This document shows positions 26,666 through 34,196 of a stretch of 42,976 nt of DNA, piece by piece; positions within the stretch are counted from its first letter, which is position 1, and each line of letters starts with the position of its first letter. The stretch comes from an uncultured Bacteroidales bacterium. Its GTDB lineage: Bacteria; Bacteroidota; Bacteroidia; Bacteroidales; Marinilabiliaceae. The DNA is taken from the NCBI GenBank assembly GCA_937892095.1, contig CALAVC010000207.1, positions 1-42,976 of the forward strand, in the 5' to 3' direction. A program made the position numbers and the translations under genes. The notes under the pieces are model-generated. The model searched no databases, had not been told where the DNA came from, and saw nothing but the letters and a program-made list of their open reading frames with translations.

Positions 26666-26703
26666 ATTAATCACCCATAAAAAGGACTTTTACGGGTGAT
26701 TAA
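26666..26703 (-). terminator. Rho-independent terminator after the DUF1015 gene
   Basis: A nearly perfect 38-base hairpin, with arms ATTAATCACCC and GGGTGATTAAT at 26666-26676 and 26693-26703 and complementary A/T-rich inner arms, lies 18 bases past the end of the leftward DUF1015 gene. The minus-strand transcript continues with TTGTTTTG. Confidence 0.85.
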
Positions 26704-26721
26704 TCTGATGAGTGGAAGTCT

Positions 26722-27984
26722 TTATTCTTCTATGTCGTTGTCGACTTTCTTGACGAAAAGACCAGAACGCAATTTGGGTTCAAACCAAGTGGTCTTGGGA
26801 GGCATGATGTTGCCTGTGTCGGCTATGTCGATAAGTTGCTTCATCGATACTGGATACATTGCAAAAGCAACTTTCATTTCGCCACTATCGACACGACGTT
26901 TTAGTTCGCCCAACCCGCGTATGCCACCAACGAAGTCGATGCGAGTGGAACGACGAAGGTCTTCTATGCCCAAAATGGTGCAAAGCACATTGTCGGAGAG
27001 TACACTTACGTCGAGGACTTTTATGGGGTCAGAGTCATCGTAGGTACCTTCGCTAGCGTCGAGTTTATACCACTGACCTTCGAGATACATACCGAATTGG
27101 TGTAGGCACTGCGGACGATATTCTTTTGCACCGACACACTCCACATTCATAACCTCAGACAACTTAGCAAGGAACTCATCTTTTGAGAGTCCGTTGAGGT
27201 CGCGCACGACACGGTTGTAATCCATGATATGGAGTTGCGTATCGGGGAAGTGAACGGCCATAAAAAAGTTGTAGTTTTCACGACCAGTATGGTTGCTGTT
27301 TCGGGCAGCGAACTCTTCGCCAATTCGTCCTGCAGCTGCAGTACGATGGTGTCCGTCGGCAACGTAGGTAGCCTCAACTTTTGTAAGGAACAGATTTTCG
27401 AGGCGTTTGACAACTTCTTTATCATTGATGAGCCAAAGGGTATGCCCAACCCCATCTTCTGACACGAAATCGTATTCGGGTGTTTGCTTTTTAGCGTTAT
27501 CTACAATGGCGTCTATCTCATCGACTGCCTTATAGGCAAGGAAAACAGGCTCTATGTTTGCACCTAAGTAGCGAGTGAGGACCATACGGTCTTCCTCTTT
27601 ATCGGGTCGAGTGAGCTCGTGTTTTTTTATCAATCCTTTCTTATATTCGGCACAAGCAGCAGCACCTACTATGCCACACTGCTTACGTCCGTCCATTGTC
27701 TGCTCGTAGACGTAATACGACGGTGTGGCATCCTGCTGAAGCCAACCTTTGGCTTGTGCTTTTTTAAAGTTTTCGACGGCTTTGTTATAAACCGTTTCGG
27801 AATGTATATCTGTCCCTTCTGGGCAATCTATTTCGGCACGTGTAATATGCAAAAGACTACATTCTTTGCCTTCAGCCATTTGCGCTGCCTCTTGCGAGTT
27901 CATGACATCGTAGGGCAAACAAGATACTTTTTGTGCTATTTCTTTTGGCGGACGAAGCCCTTTGAACGGGCGAACCATTACCAT
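26722..27984 (-). CDS. DUF1015 family protein
   Basis: A soluble protein of 420 residues without signal peptide. It begins with the family pattern VRPFKGLRPPKE and LPYDVMNSQEAA, has ADGHHRTAAAGR near the middle, and ends with WFEPKLRSGLFV. DUF1015 proteins are widespread in Bacteroidetes and Firmicutes and are often found near serine biosynthesis genes (serA, serC), which are not present here. The conserved DGHHR motif suggests an enzymatic site, but the function is unproven. The start could be the first or second in-frame ATG (MVMVRP). It is a single-gene unit with its own terminator. Confidence 0.85.
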   Translation of the reverse strand: MVMVRPFKGLRPPKEIAQKVSCLPYDVMNSQEAAQMAEGKECSLLHITRAEIDCPEGTDIHSETVYNKAVENFKKAQAKGWLQQDATPSYYVYEQTMDGRKQCGIVGAAACAEYKKGLIKKHELTRPDKEEDRMVLTRYLGANIEPVFLAYKAVDEIDAIVDNAKKQTPEYDFVSEDGVGHTLWLINDKEVVKRLENLFLTKVEATYVADGHHRTAAAGRIGEEFAARNSNHTGRENYNFFMAVHFPDTQLHIMDYNRVVRDLNGLSKDEFLAKLSEVMNVECVGAKEYRPQCLHQFGMYLEGQWYKLDASEGTYDDSDPIKVLDVSVLSDNVLCTILGIEDLRRSTRIDFVGGIRGLGELKRRVDSGEMKVAFAMYPVSMKQLIDIADTGNIMPPKTTWFEPKLRSGLFVKKVDNDIEE

Positions 27985-28017
27985 ATTCGTTGGCGTTTTG
28001 GGGTGTGATAATACGTA

Positions 28018-28061
28018 TTAAAAAAGAGTCGGTAGAGCATTGAACCTCTACGACTCTTTTA
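28018..28061 (-). terminator. Rho-independent terminator after the DUF4332 gene
   Basis: Arms 28022-28037 and 28046-28060 pair over 15 bases with one bulged base. On the minus strand the stem is followed by a T run. It lies 41 bases past the DUF4332 stop codon. Confidence 0.85.
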
Positions 28062-28101
28062 TGCATTCATCTTTTGCTAAGAAAAGACAACGTGTTGATT
28101 T

Positions 28102-28509
28102 TTAGTATGTTACAATAGGTTCGAGCACCTTGGCTTGCTCAATCATCTTTTCGAGTTCGCTAACCGATGGGACGCGATTGCAGAGATTCTTTTGCTCGTT
28201 TACTTCGACCATTTTGGGTTGGAGGTTAGCAGCAACGCGATGACGGAACTCTTTGACGGTGTCAACACCTGCAGCTTCGAGGAGTTCGGCAAACTGACCA
28301 GCTACACCATTTATGCGAAAGAGATCGGCATGGTTGACCCAACGGAGGATTAGCTTGTCACTTATCTCTGTGGCCTCGGCAATCTTCTGACGTCCTGTGC
28401 GAGAAGCCCCTTTTTCGAGGAGGTCTTCGGTTGTTTTGATACCAATAGCAGCCAACTTTTCTGCATAGACGGGACCTACGCCCTCAATCTGCTCTATTTT
28501 ATATGCCAT
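28102..28509 (-). CDS. DUF4332 helix-hairpin-helix protein
   Basis: A small soluble protein of 135 residues. The N-terminal half contains two helix-hairpin-helix-like repeats: IEQIEGVGPVYAEKLAAIGI with TTEDLLEKG, and then LFRINGVAGQFAELLEAAGVDTVKEF. This is the DUF4332 pattern. Such motifs usually bind the DNA backbone without sequence preference. The C-terminal 35 residues form a charged helix. It stands alone between two terminated units, so context gives no hint of a pathway. A general DNA-binding role is inferred from the motif only. Confidence 0.8.
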   Translation of the reverse strand: MAYKIEQIEGVGPVYAEKLAAIGIKTTEDLLEKGASRTGRQKIAEATEISDKLILRWVNHADLFRINGVAGQFAELLEAAGVDTVKEFRHRVAANLQPKMVEVNEQKNLCNRVPSVSELEKMIEQAKVLEPIVTY

Positions 28510-28583
28510 AAGAGTATATTTTTACTTTATTTAATGCAATTTACAATTTATTTTTCAGAATATTCACAAAGCATCAGATTTTG

Positions 28584-29711
28584 CTACATGTTATTGATGA
28601 GCAAACGACAGATGACTCCTCCTTTTTTCCAAGCTTCGAAGATGTGGAAAGTGCCTTCGGGCCAATAGCCATACCAGCCATAGCCTGCACGACGCTCGAC
28701 GCTTACCTCACTGAGGTTGTAGACTTTTATGCCATCGCGATTACAGAAAAATGGTGTATTGGTGTCGGTCTCATAACAACGCGCCCAAATGCGTGGTGCT
28801 GAGTCATCTTTTACGACTCGTCGGTCGTTCTTGCGATGTGTGGCGGCTTGCATGCTGTCACTCAATTCTATGGTTTCAATGCGGATGCCTTTTATGGCAC
28901 TGCGCTCGAGCCATGCCATGCAGCCTTCAATAGCTTCACGAATGGCTTTCGAAGGTTCGGGAATGGCCATGAGCGAAATGACGAGAGCGGAACTTTCGTT
29001 GCTTGCTATGCAAGGCAATTCGTAGGAACGACCGCCACAGGGAAGAAATGTTTCGTTGTCGTGCTGCTGTCCCCAACCAGCGAGTTTGCCATCGGGAGTG
29101 CGCACCTGACATTTGAGTGTAACATCGAGAGCTTTTTTATAGGCTTCGGCAGCACGTTTTTTGTCTTTGCGGACGAACCAGTCGAAAGGCTCATCGCCTC
29201 GACTGACTTTGTTGAGGAAGTTGAGCATGTTGCCCATAAGATTGTCGTTGAAGCAGATGGCATCGACATCGATGCCACGCCAACCACCATTGGCATGTTG
29301 CGAACGATAGACATAGTCGAGCCCACGCAAAGCTGCTTCGCTATAACGCTCATCTTTGGTTATGCGATAGGCTGCACAGAGATATTCGATTTGCGGAGTG
29401 GTGTTTTTGTTTTCGAAACTGCTGACGCGCTTATCCTCTTCTATGTGAGAGAGGACTGTGTCGGGCGAGGTGGCATCGAGCCAATCGATATTTTTCGTCC
29501 AACCACCGTCGGGGTTTTGGTAGGCAAGGAGGTTATCGGCAATGCCACGGATATCGTTTTTATCAAGATGTCGCTGAGTATTATTGCGCAGAATGGCAGA
29601 CCTGTCTACGGCAAGCGTGCCAAATATCTTGTCGTAATTAGGTGCTTTTTGAGCAAAAGATTGCGATGAGAGACCTAAGACAATTAGTATGATGAGTATG
29701 ATGCGTTTCAT
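28584..29711 (-). CDS. Secreted PL10 pectate lyase
   Basis: A family 10 polysaccharide lyase of 375 residues, predicted to cleave polygalacturonate by beta-elimination. The signal peptide ends at about SFA/Q (residues 1-20). Family motifs are QNPDGGWTKNIDW, NNTTPQIEYL-like segments, HANGGWRGID, and near the end APRIWARCYETDTNTPFF followed by NRDG, which contains the catalytic arginine of the family. The last 30 residues (GYGWYGYWPE) are also typical. It is transcribed alone. With the GH105 hydrolase nearby it indicates some capacity for pectin breakdown, but no SusC/SusD pair is present, so this is not a classical utilisation locus. Confidence 0.88.
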   Translation of the reverse strand: MKRIILIILIVLGLSSQSFAQKAPNYDKIFGTLAVDRSAILRNNTQRHLDKNDIRGIADNLLAYQNPDGGWTKNIDWLDATSPDTVLSHIEEDKRVSSFENKNTTPQIEYLCAAYRITKDERYSEAALRGLDYVYRSQHANGGWRGIDVDAICFNDNLMGNMLNFLNKVSRGDEPFDWFVRKDKKRAAEAYKKALDVTLKCQVRTPDGKLAGWGQQHDNETFLPCGGRSYELPCIASNESSALVISLMAIPEPSKAIREAIEGCMAWLERSAIKGIRIETIELSDSMQAATHRKNDRRVVKDDSAPRIWARCYETDTNTPFFCNRDGIKVYNLSEVSVERRAGYGWYGYWPEGTFHIFEAWKKGGVICRLLINNM

Positions 29712-29799
29712 AATTCAGATGTTTATGAATTTCGTAGACAGAATTACGGAAACGCATTCTCTTTTGTTTCAATTTATTAACATATTAACATATATGTAT

Positions 29800-30675
29800 T
29801 CATTTACGATTGTTGTGGAGTACCACAACAAGCACGGCAAAAAGTATAAAAACGATGCCGATGCAGTTGACAAAGGTTAATCTGCCATTGAAGACGAGGA
29901 TGGATACGGCAAGCGCAGTAAGAGGTTCGAGAGCTCCGATGATTGCGGCCGAGACTGGACCTATGCGATGTATGCTACCATTGATGAAAGCCATGGAAAC
30001 AAACGTAGGGAAAAATGCCAACCCGAAAGCACATGCCCAAACAAATGGTGTGTTTAGGGGTACGAGGTCTATGCCACCACGCAAAGCGAAGACGAAAATA
30101 AGCGTACCAGATAGCATGCTATAGAAAGTTAGCTTTAAAGTTGGCATAGCTTGCAAGACGCTTCGGCTTACACCAATCATGTAGATGGCATAGGTAAGGG
30201 CTGAAAGCAAAACAAGCGAGACGCCACAAACGTTAAGCGTTTCACCATTGCCATTTTTATAGAGCAAGACTATGCCCATAGTGGCTAAGAGAAGTGAAAA
30301 CCAAGTGCGCGATGATGTCTTTTCACGAAAAACGATGGCAGCTATCAGTGCCACAAAAAGCGGATACGTAAACAAAATGGTCGAGGCAATGCCAGCATCC
30401 ATAAACTTGAAGCTATAAAAAAGTGTAAGCGACGAAGTTGCAAAGAGCACCCCCATCAGAGCAACAAGAAAGAGTTCTTTGCGTGTAGCGCTGAGGCTTT
30501 CGCGTCGAAAAATGGCAAAAAGACCTACAAGAACGACTGCGAAGACATAGCGATAGAAAAGTACGGATGTTGGGTCGAGACCACAAGAATAGAGTGGAAG
30601 GGCAAAAAAAGGATTGAGACCATAACACATGGAGCCGACTATGGCTTGTGCATATCCACGTGCAGCGCTTGTCAT
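29800..30675 (-). CDS. EamA/DMT-family transporter
   Basis: A 291-residue inner-membrane protein with about ten helices in two EamA repeats, the second starting near residue 150. Typical segments are GSMCYGLNPFFALPLY, LYSFKFMDAGIASTILFTYP with the EamA proline, and VSAAIIGALEPLTALAVSI. Relatives export or import metabolites such as amino acids or nucleotide sugars; the substrate here is unknown. It begins 14 bases after the porin gene on the same strand, so the pair may form an import or export route across both membranes, though this is inference from adjacency only. Confidence 0.85.
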   Translation of the reverse strand: MTSAARGYAQAIVGSMCYGLNPFFALPLYSCGLDPTSVLFYRYVFAVVLVGLFAIFRRESLSATRKELFLVALMGVLFATSSLTLFYSFKFMDAGIASTILFTYPLFVALIAAIVFREKTSSRTWFSLLLATMGIVLLYKNGNGETLNVCGVSLVLLSALTYAIYMIGVSRSVLQAMPTLKLTFYSMLSGTLIFVFALRGGIDLVPLNTPFVWACAFGLAFFPTFVSMAFINGSIHRIGPVSAAIIGALEPLTALAVSILVFNGRLTFVNCIGIVFILFAVLVVVLHNNRK

Positions 30676-30689
30676 TTACTGAAAACAGA

Positions 30690-31748
30690 TTAGAAAGCTA
30701 CTTGCACTTGCATTTGTAGGCTATTATAGTCGGGAGCATTGTTGGGTGCGCAACGGACATATTGAGCCTGAACACGACAGAACTTATAGTACCAATATTG
30801 TAAGCCGACTATAAAATTGGTTTGCCACATATCGGCAGATTTGTTGCGGTTGAAATAGTCGGCCGAAAGAATAAGGTCGAGCGTATTGTGGAGATCGGTT
30901 TTGCGCACGAGCAGAGGCACACACGCTGTGGCATAAGCACCTTGACTTTTGACGTTTCGGTCTCGACCTGCAAGGTATTCAGCACGCAAGTTGAACAGAG
31001 GCATTTGACAGACCTCACAACCAGCTGTCAGTCGGTCGCGTCGATAGTTGTCGCCCTCTTGAATTTCGGGGTTAAAGGTAGAAACACCAACTGCATGACC
31101 ATGTCCTTTTTGCCCAGAGGCAGAAATATGGAGCCAAGAGGTGGGACGCAGTCCAATTTTGGCTACGATGTCTTTGGTATTGTTGCTGTCACGTTGGTTG
31201 ATGCCCTGACCATTCATTACGGCTACCTCGTAGTGAAACATCTTGTCGAAGAGGTCGCCATGAAGCATGACACCGATGTCGCGCCCAGCATTGTTGCCAT
31301 AGAGTGGGTCGCTAAAAATGCCTGTCAGATAGGCAACCGATTGTGCATTGAGGTTGACGAGTTCAAGGTCGGTTGGGGCGAGTGGATTCTCAATGGATAG
31401 GGGTGTTTTGAACTGTCCGACTCTTATGGTCAGTCCGTTAATTGGAGCAAAGTCGGTATAAAACTCTTGTATGGTATTGTTGCCAAAGTTGTACATAAAC
31501 ATGAACGACCACTGCTCGGTTACTTTGGCCTGAGTGAAGACAACAACTCGCTTGAGGTCGAAAGTGTTAGTTTCGACTCCATTATTTTTTTCGTAGGTAT
31601 AGCCTGCCTGCCCATAAGCATGAAAGGTTAGCCTATCTTTTATCATGCCAGCAAGACGCGAAACAATAAGTGCGCTATCTGGTGTGGCAGCTGAGGCTGA
31701 AGATGTAGCAAGAAACAGAAGTAACAGGGAGTAAATTAATTTGTTCAT
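30690..31748 (-). CDS. Outer-membrane porin, phosphate-selective porin O/P family
   Basis: A 352-residue beta-barrel protein with signal peptide ending at SASA/A (about residue 20). The mature part starts with a helix and then alternating strands such as LTFHAYGQAGYTYE, WSFMFMYNFGN and LTIRVGQFKTPLSIENPL, the last being typical of OprP/OprO-like proteins. It ends with an aromatic residue (QVAF), as outer-membrane barrels do. It has its own TAATTTTG -7 box (31771-31778), so it need not depend on the queCEF transcript upstream. The EamA transporter follows after 14 bases. Confidence 0.85.
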   Translation of the reverse strand: MNKLIYSLLLLFLATSSASAATPDSALIVSRLAGMIKDRLTFHAYGQAGYTYEKNNGVETNTFDLKRVVVFTQAKVTEQWSFMFMYNFGNNTIQEFYTDFAPINGLTIRVGQFKTPLSIENPLAPTDLELVNLNAQSVAYLTGIFSDPLYGNNAGRDIGVMLHGDLFDKMFHYEVAVMNGQGINQRDSNNTKDIVAKIGLRPTSWLHISASGQKGHGHAVGVSTFNPEIQEGDNYRRDRLTAGCEVCQMPLFNLRAEYLAGRDRNVKSQGAYATACVPLLVRKTDLHNTLDLILSADYFNRNKSADMWQTNFIVGLQYWYYKFCRVQAQYVRCAPNNAPDYNSLQMQVQVAF

Positions 31749-31770
31749 TATGGAGGTTATACTTTGGCTA

Positions 31771-31778
31771 CAAAATTA
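31771..31778 (-). promoter_or_regulatory. Probable porin promoter -7 box
   Basis: The minus-strand TAATTTTG matches TAnnTTTG exactly, 22 bases before the porin start codon and after the queF stop. This argues that the porin-EamA pair has its own start site. Confidence 0.5.
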
Positions 31779-31792
31779 ACATTTTAAAACAC

Positions 31793-32668
31793 TTAACGTC
31801 GAAGTTCACGAGCCGTAAGAATGGTTGGAGAAAGGAGAAGATGTGGCAAAAGGTCGGAAGAAGAAGCTCGTGCGGGACAAATATCTATGCCACCACGACG
31901 AGTGTAGCAACAAGAAACCATAAGTTTTGTGGGCGAGAAAAAATCATTTAGCCGACAATATATTAGCTCACAGATTTCTTCGTGGAAATGGTTTTCGCCA
32001 CGAAGGCTGACGATGTATGCCAAAAGACTATGGGGATTGGGCAAGTTGTGAGCTTCGATGTCGATATATACACTTCCCCAATCGGGCTGATGCGTTACGC
32101 GACAATTGGAGCGCAAGAGGTGCGAACAGAGTTGCACACGTCCACCACTGCCACAACACTCAAGGAGGTCGGGAGCTTCGGTGTAATAAGATATGTTGAC
32201 GCTAACAGCATTTTCAAGCACGATGTAGCTGTCCCACAAGCTATTATTTTCGGAACAAACGCCATTGGGTTCGTACCAAGCAACACTGACTTCAGTACAA
32301 AGGACTTTGGACAAATCGGACTGCACTATTTCGACAAGTCTTTGCGAAGCCGAAAGACGATTGGTTCCGAGGACAGACATATTGAACGAGTTCAGATAGA
32401 GCTTTAAAGATTTACTCTCGACAATGTGCCGACTCGTGGCAGGATAGCATATTTTCAGCAGTCCAACGATGGGCAGACCAGACGCAATAAGACAAGACAC
32501 CTCGTAGGCATGCCAAGCGTCAGCACCTACAAAGGGCAGACTTTCGGGACTAAGACCTAAATAGCCTCTGTTGAGACTTCGCTCGACGGGGACAAGGATG
32601 TCGGGTGAGTAGGTGGTTGGATACGACGTTCGCTGACCGAGAACGCTATCTATTCTTTTTTCTGTCAT
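31793..32668 (-). CDS. queF: NADPH-dependent 7-cyano-7-deazaguanine reductase, long form
   Basis: QueF reduces preQ0 to preQ1, the last step before insertion into tRNA. The 291-residue length and the two tandem tunnelling-fold halves match the long (E. coli-type) form. Key motifs are ESKSLKLYLNSFNMS in the N-terminal half, SNCRVTHQPDW with the nucleophilic cysteine, and NHFHEEICE near the C-terminus. The start overlaps the queE stop by four bases. It is the third gene of queC-queE-queF. queD is not in this cluster and must be elsewhere. Confidence 0.95.
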   Translation of the reverse strand: MTEKRIDSVLGQRTSYPTTYSPDILVPVERSLNRGYLGLSPESLPFVGADAWHAYEVSCLIASGLPIVGLLKICYPATSRHIVESKSLKLYLNSFNMSVLGTNRLSASQRLVEIVQSDLSKVLCTEVSVAWYEPNGVCSENNSLWDSYIVLENAVSVNISYYTEAPDLLECCGSGGRVQLCSHLLRSNCRVTHQPDWGSVYIDIEAHNLPNPHSLLAYIVSLRGENHFHEEICELIYCRLNDFFSPTKLMVSCCYTRRGGIDICPARASSSDLLPHLLLSPTILTARELRR

Positions 32669-33447
32669 GTTTGTTCGGTATTACCAAAAAGAGCGATGTG
32701 TAGCCGTGGGCAATAGCGCCAACCATGCTGAATGGCCAAAGAAAGAGCTACATCACTCGTTGCTTGCAGTTGCTGAGCACTGATGCCGAGCGGCATAAGC
32801 AGAATGTCGGATGGCTGAACAACGAGAGATGAATAATCGCGCTCTATCTCGAGAATATCGGCAGACGAAGAGACTACAAATTTCAGCTGAAAATCTCGTC
32901 CTGCATCTATTGCCGCCGATGTCATAGCAGTCACACTTTTTATCGTATGCCTTCGGAAGTTATCCGATATGCCACTACTACTAAGCTTGGGCGAAAGGCT
33001 AAGCAAATCGACACATTCCGACAAGAGAGGTTGAAATATTGAACCATTGGACTCTATGGTTACGTGCAAACCATGCTTATGTAGTCGGTTAGTTAGGTCT
33101 AAGACGGCTTGCCATTGCATAAATGGTTCTCCTCCTGTTATGACGACGTGCTTCATCTGACCGATATTGAGCATTATGAGCCTCTCGACATCAGACGTCT
33201 CCATAGGGCAAACCGCTTTTTGTTGCCACGTGTGCTGTGTATCACAAGGCACTTTACGCCCGTCGAGAACCCAAGAGCACGAAAGATTGCAACCTTGCAG
33301 ACGAACAAAAAGGCTTGGCACACCACTTAGCTTTCCCTCACCCTGAATGGTGCCAGACAGAGCAAGACCTGTCTTCGTGGTTAACATTTCGCCACGCAGA
33401 CCGACACTAACTGGAAAAACGCCTTCGCGCGAAAGATTTATAATCAT
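32665..33447 (-). CDS. queE: 7-carboxy-7-deazaguanine synthase (radical SAM), atypical cluster motif
   Basis: QueE converts 6-carboxytetrahydropterin to 7-carboxy-7-deazaguanine using SAM and a [4Fe-4S] cluster. Support comes from SGTIQGEG, PSLFVRLQGCNLSC, the VITGGEP loop, and position between queC and queF with four-base overlaps on both sides. The cluster cysteines are C53, C57 and C68, that is CX3CX10C, instead of the usual CX3CX2C. The normal W-C-D-T is split by eight extra residues, VLDGRKVP. Everything else looks intact and the frame is open. A second ATG at residue 21 (MLTTKTGLALSG) is another possible start. The longer form is kept because it gives the ATGA overlap with queC. Confidence 0.88.
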   Translation of the reverse strand: MIINLSREGVFPVSVGLRGEMLTTKTGLALSGTIQGEGKLSGVPSLFVRLQGCNLSCSWVLDGRKVPCDTQHTWQQKAVCPMETSDVERLIMLNIGQMKHVVITGGEPFMQWQAVLDLTNRLHKHGLHVTIESNGSIFQPLLSECVDLLSLSPKLSSSGISDNFRRHTIKSVTAMTSAAIDAGRDFQLKFVVSSSADILEIERDYSSLVVQPSDILLMPLGISAQQLQATSDVALSLAIQHGWRYCPRLHIALFGNTEQT

Positions 33448-34115
33448 CTGGCAAGAGCTGGGTCGGGGACTCCAACTTCGGCAAAAGCACGCGCACGAAG
33501 CAAACAGCTATCGCACGTGCCACATGGCTTTTCGCCACCTCTGTAGCAACTCCACGTAAGCGAAAAATCTACTCCGAGCTTTAAGCCGAGCCTTATTTCG
33601 TCAGCCTTTGTCATGTTCATAAACGGAGTGTGCAGAGTAACTCGCCTGTTATGTTCTGCTGCCATGACTGTGCCTAAGTTTATGGTACGTTCCATGGCCT
33701 CGATAAACGGAGCTCGACAATCGACATAGCCTGAGTAGTCCATCTGGCTGACACCGATGTAGATATGCTGAGCGTCAAGGGCTTCGGCCATCGAAGCTGC
33801 AGCAGAAAGGAAGACCATATTTCGAGCAGGGACATAAGTTTTTGGAATGTCGTTTCGAGCGACATCGCCGTCTTCTACTTTGCGACTGAGGTCTGTAAGT
33901 GTCGAGCCACCCCACTGACCAATGTTTATGTCGACAACATAATGTTTATCGACACCAGCATGACGGGCGACTGCACGTGCACATTCGAGTTCACGACTAT
34001 GTCGCTGTCCGTAATTGATAGATAGCGCGCTAACGTTGTGTCCGTCGGCCTTGGCTACGTGGAGTGCAACGGTGGAGTCCAACCCACCAGAAAGAAGGAC
34101 TATAGCATTACTCAT
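33444..34115 (-). CDS. queC: 7-cyano-7-deazaguanine synthase
   Basis: QueC makes preQ0 from 7-carboxy-7-deazaguanine with ATP and ammonia. The 223-residue protein has the PP-loop SGGLDSTVAL near the N-terminus, the INYGQRHSREL segment, YVPARNMVFLS, and a C-terminal zinc site with four cysteines in WSCYRGGEKPCGTCDSC. It heads the queC-queE-queF operon. The leader contains a perfect -7 box and a structure resembling a preQ1-I riboswitch that ends nine bases before the ATG, so end-product control is likely. Confidence 0.96.
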   Translation of the reverse strand: MSNAIVLLSGGLDSTVALHVAKADGHNVSALSINYGQRHSRELECARAVARHAGVDKHYVVDINIGQWGGSTLTDLSRKVEDGDVARNDIPKTYVPARNMVFLSAAASMAEALDAQHIYIGVSQMDYSGYVDCRAPFIEAMERTINLGTVMAAEHNRRVTLHTPFMNMTKADEIRLGLKLGVDFSLTWSCYRGGEKPCGTCDSCLLRARAFAEVGVPDPALAR

Positions 34116-34121
34116 TGGTGT

Positions 34122-34162
34122 ACTTAGTTTTGTTTATAGACAGGAAGTTTTCGAACTGTCTG
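34122..34162 (-). promoter_or_regulatory. Possible preQ1-I riboswitch in the queC leader
   Basis: On the minus strand AGACAG (34156-34161) pairs with CTGTCT (34138-34143), enclosing a loop that begins TTCG and ends TTCC. An A-rich tail ACAAAACTAAG (34123-34133) follows. This order (stem with GUUCG in the loop, UCC before the closing strand, then AAAACUAAG) matches the small preQ1-I class. The tail that would form the pseudoknot ends eight bases before the queC start codon, suited to blocking translation. The GG of the usual AGGUUC is AG here, and the pairing between loop and tail is not perfect, so it may be a variant. Identification is by eye. Confidence 0.6.
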
Positions 34163-34172
34163 AGATTCGGCG

Positions 34173-34180
34173 CAAAAATA
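34173..34180 (-). promoter_or_regulatory. Probable queC promoter -7 box
   Basis: The minus-strand TATTTTTG matches TAnnTTTG, 16 bases downstream of the relA/spoT stop. Transcription would begin just before the riboswitch-like hairpin, giving a leader of about 50 bases. Confidence 0.55.
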
Positions 34181-34196
34181 CTATTTCTTGTGTTAA

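Noticed and set aside
28836..29669. A 277-codon open frame antisense to the PL10 gene, and similar long antisense frames such as those at 1611-2189 and 30822-31400.
   Set aside because: They lie entirely opposite well-supported genes, have no family motifs, and arise from the codon bias of the real genes.
31749..31792. Porin and EamA transporter as part of the riboswitch-controlled queuosine operon, perhaps for precursor uptake.
   Set aside because: The porin has its own perfect TAATTTTG box after queF, and neither protein belongs to a known queuosine-precursor transporter family.
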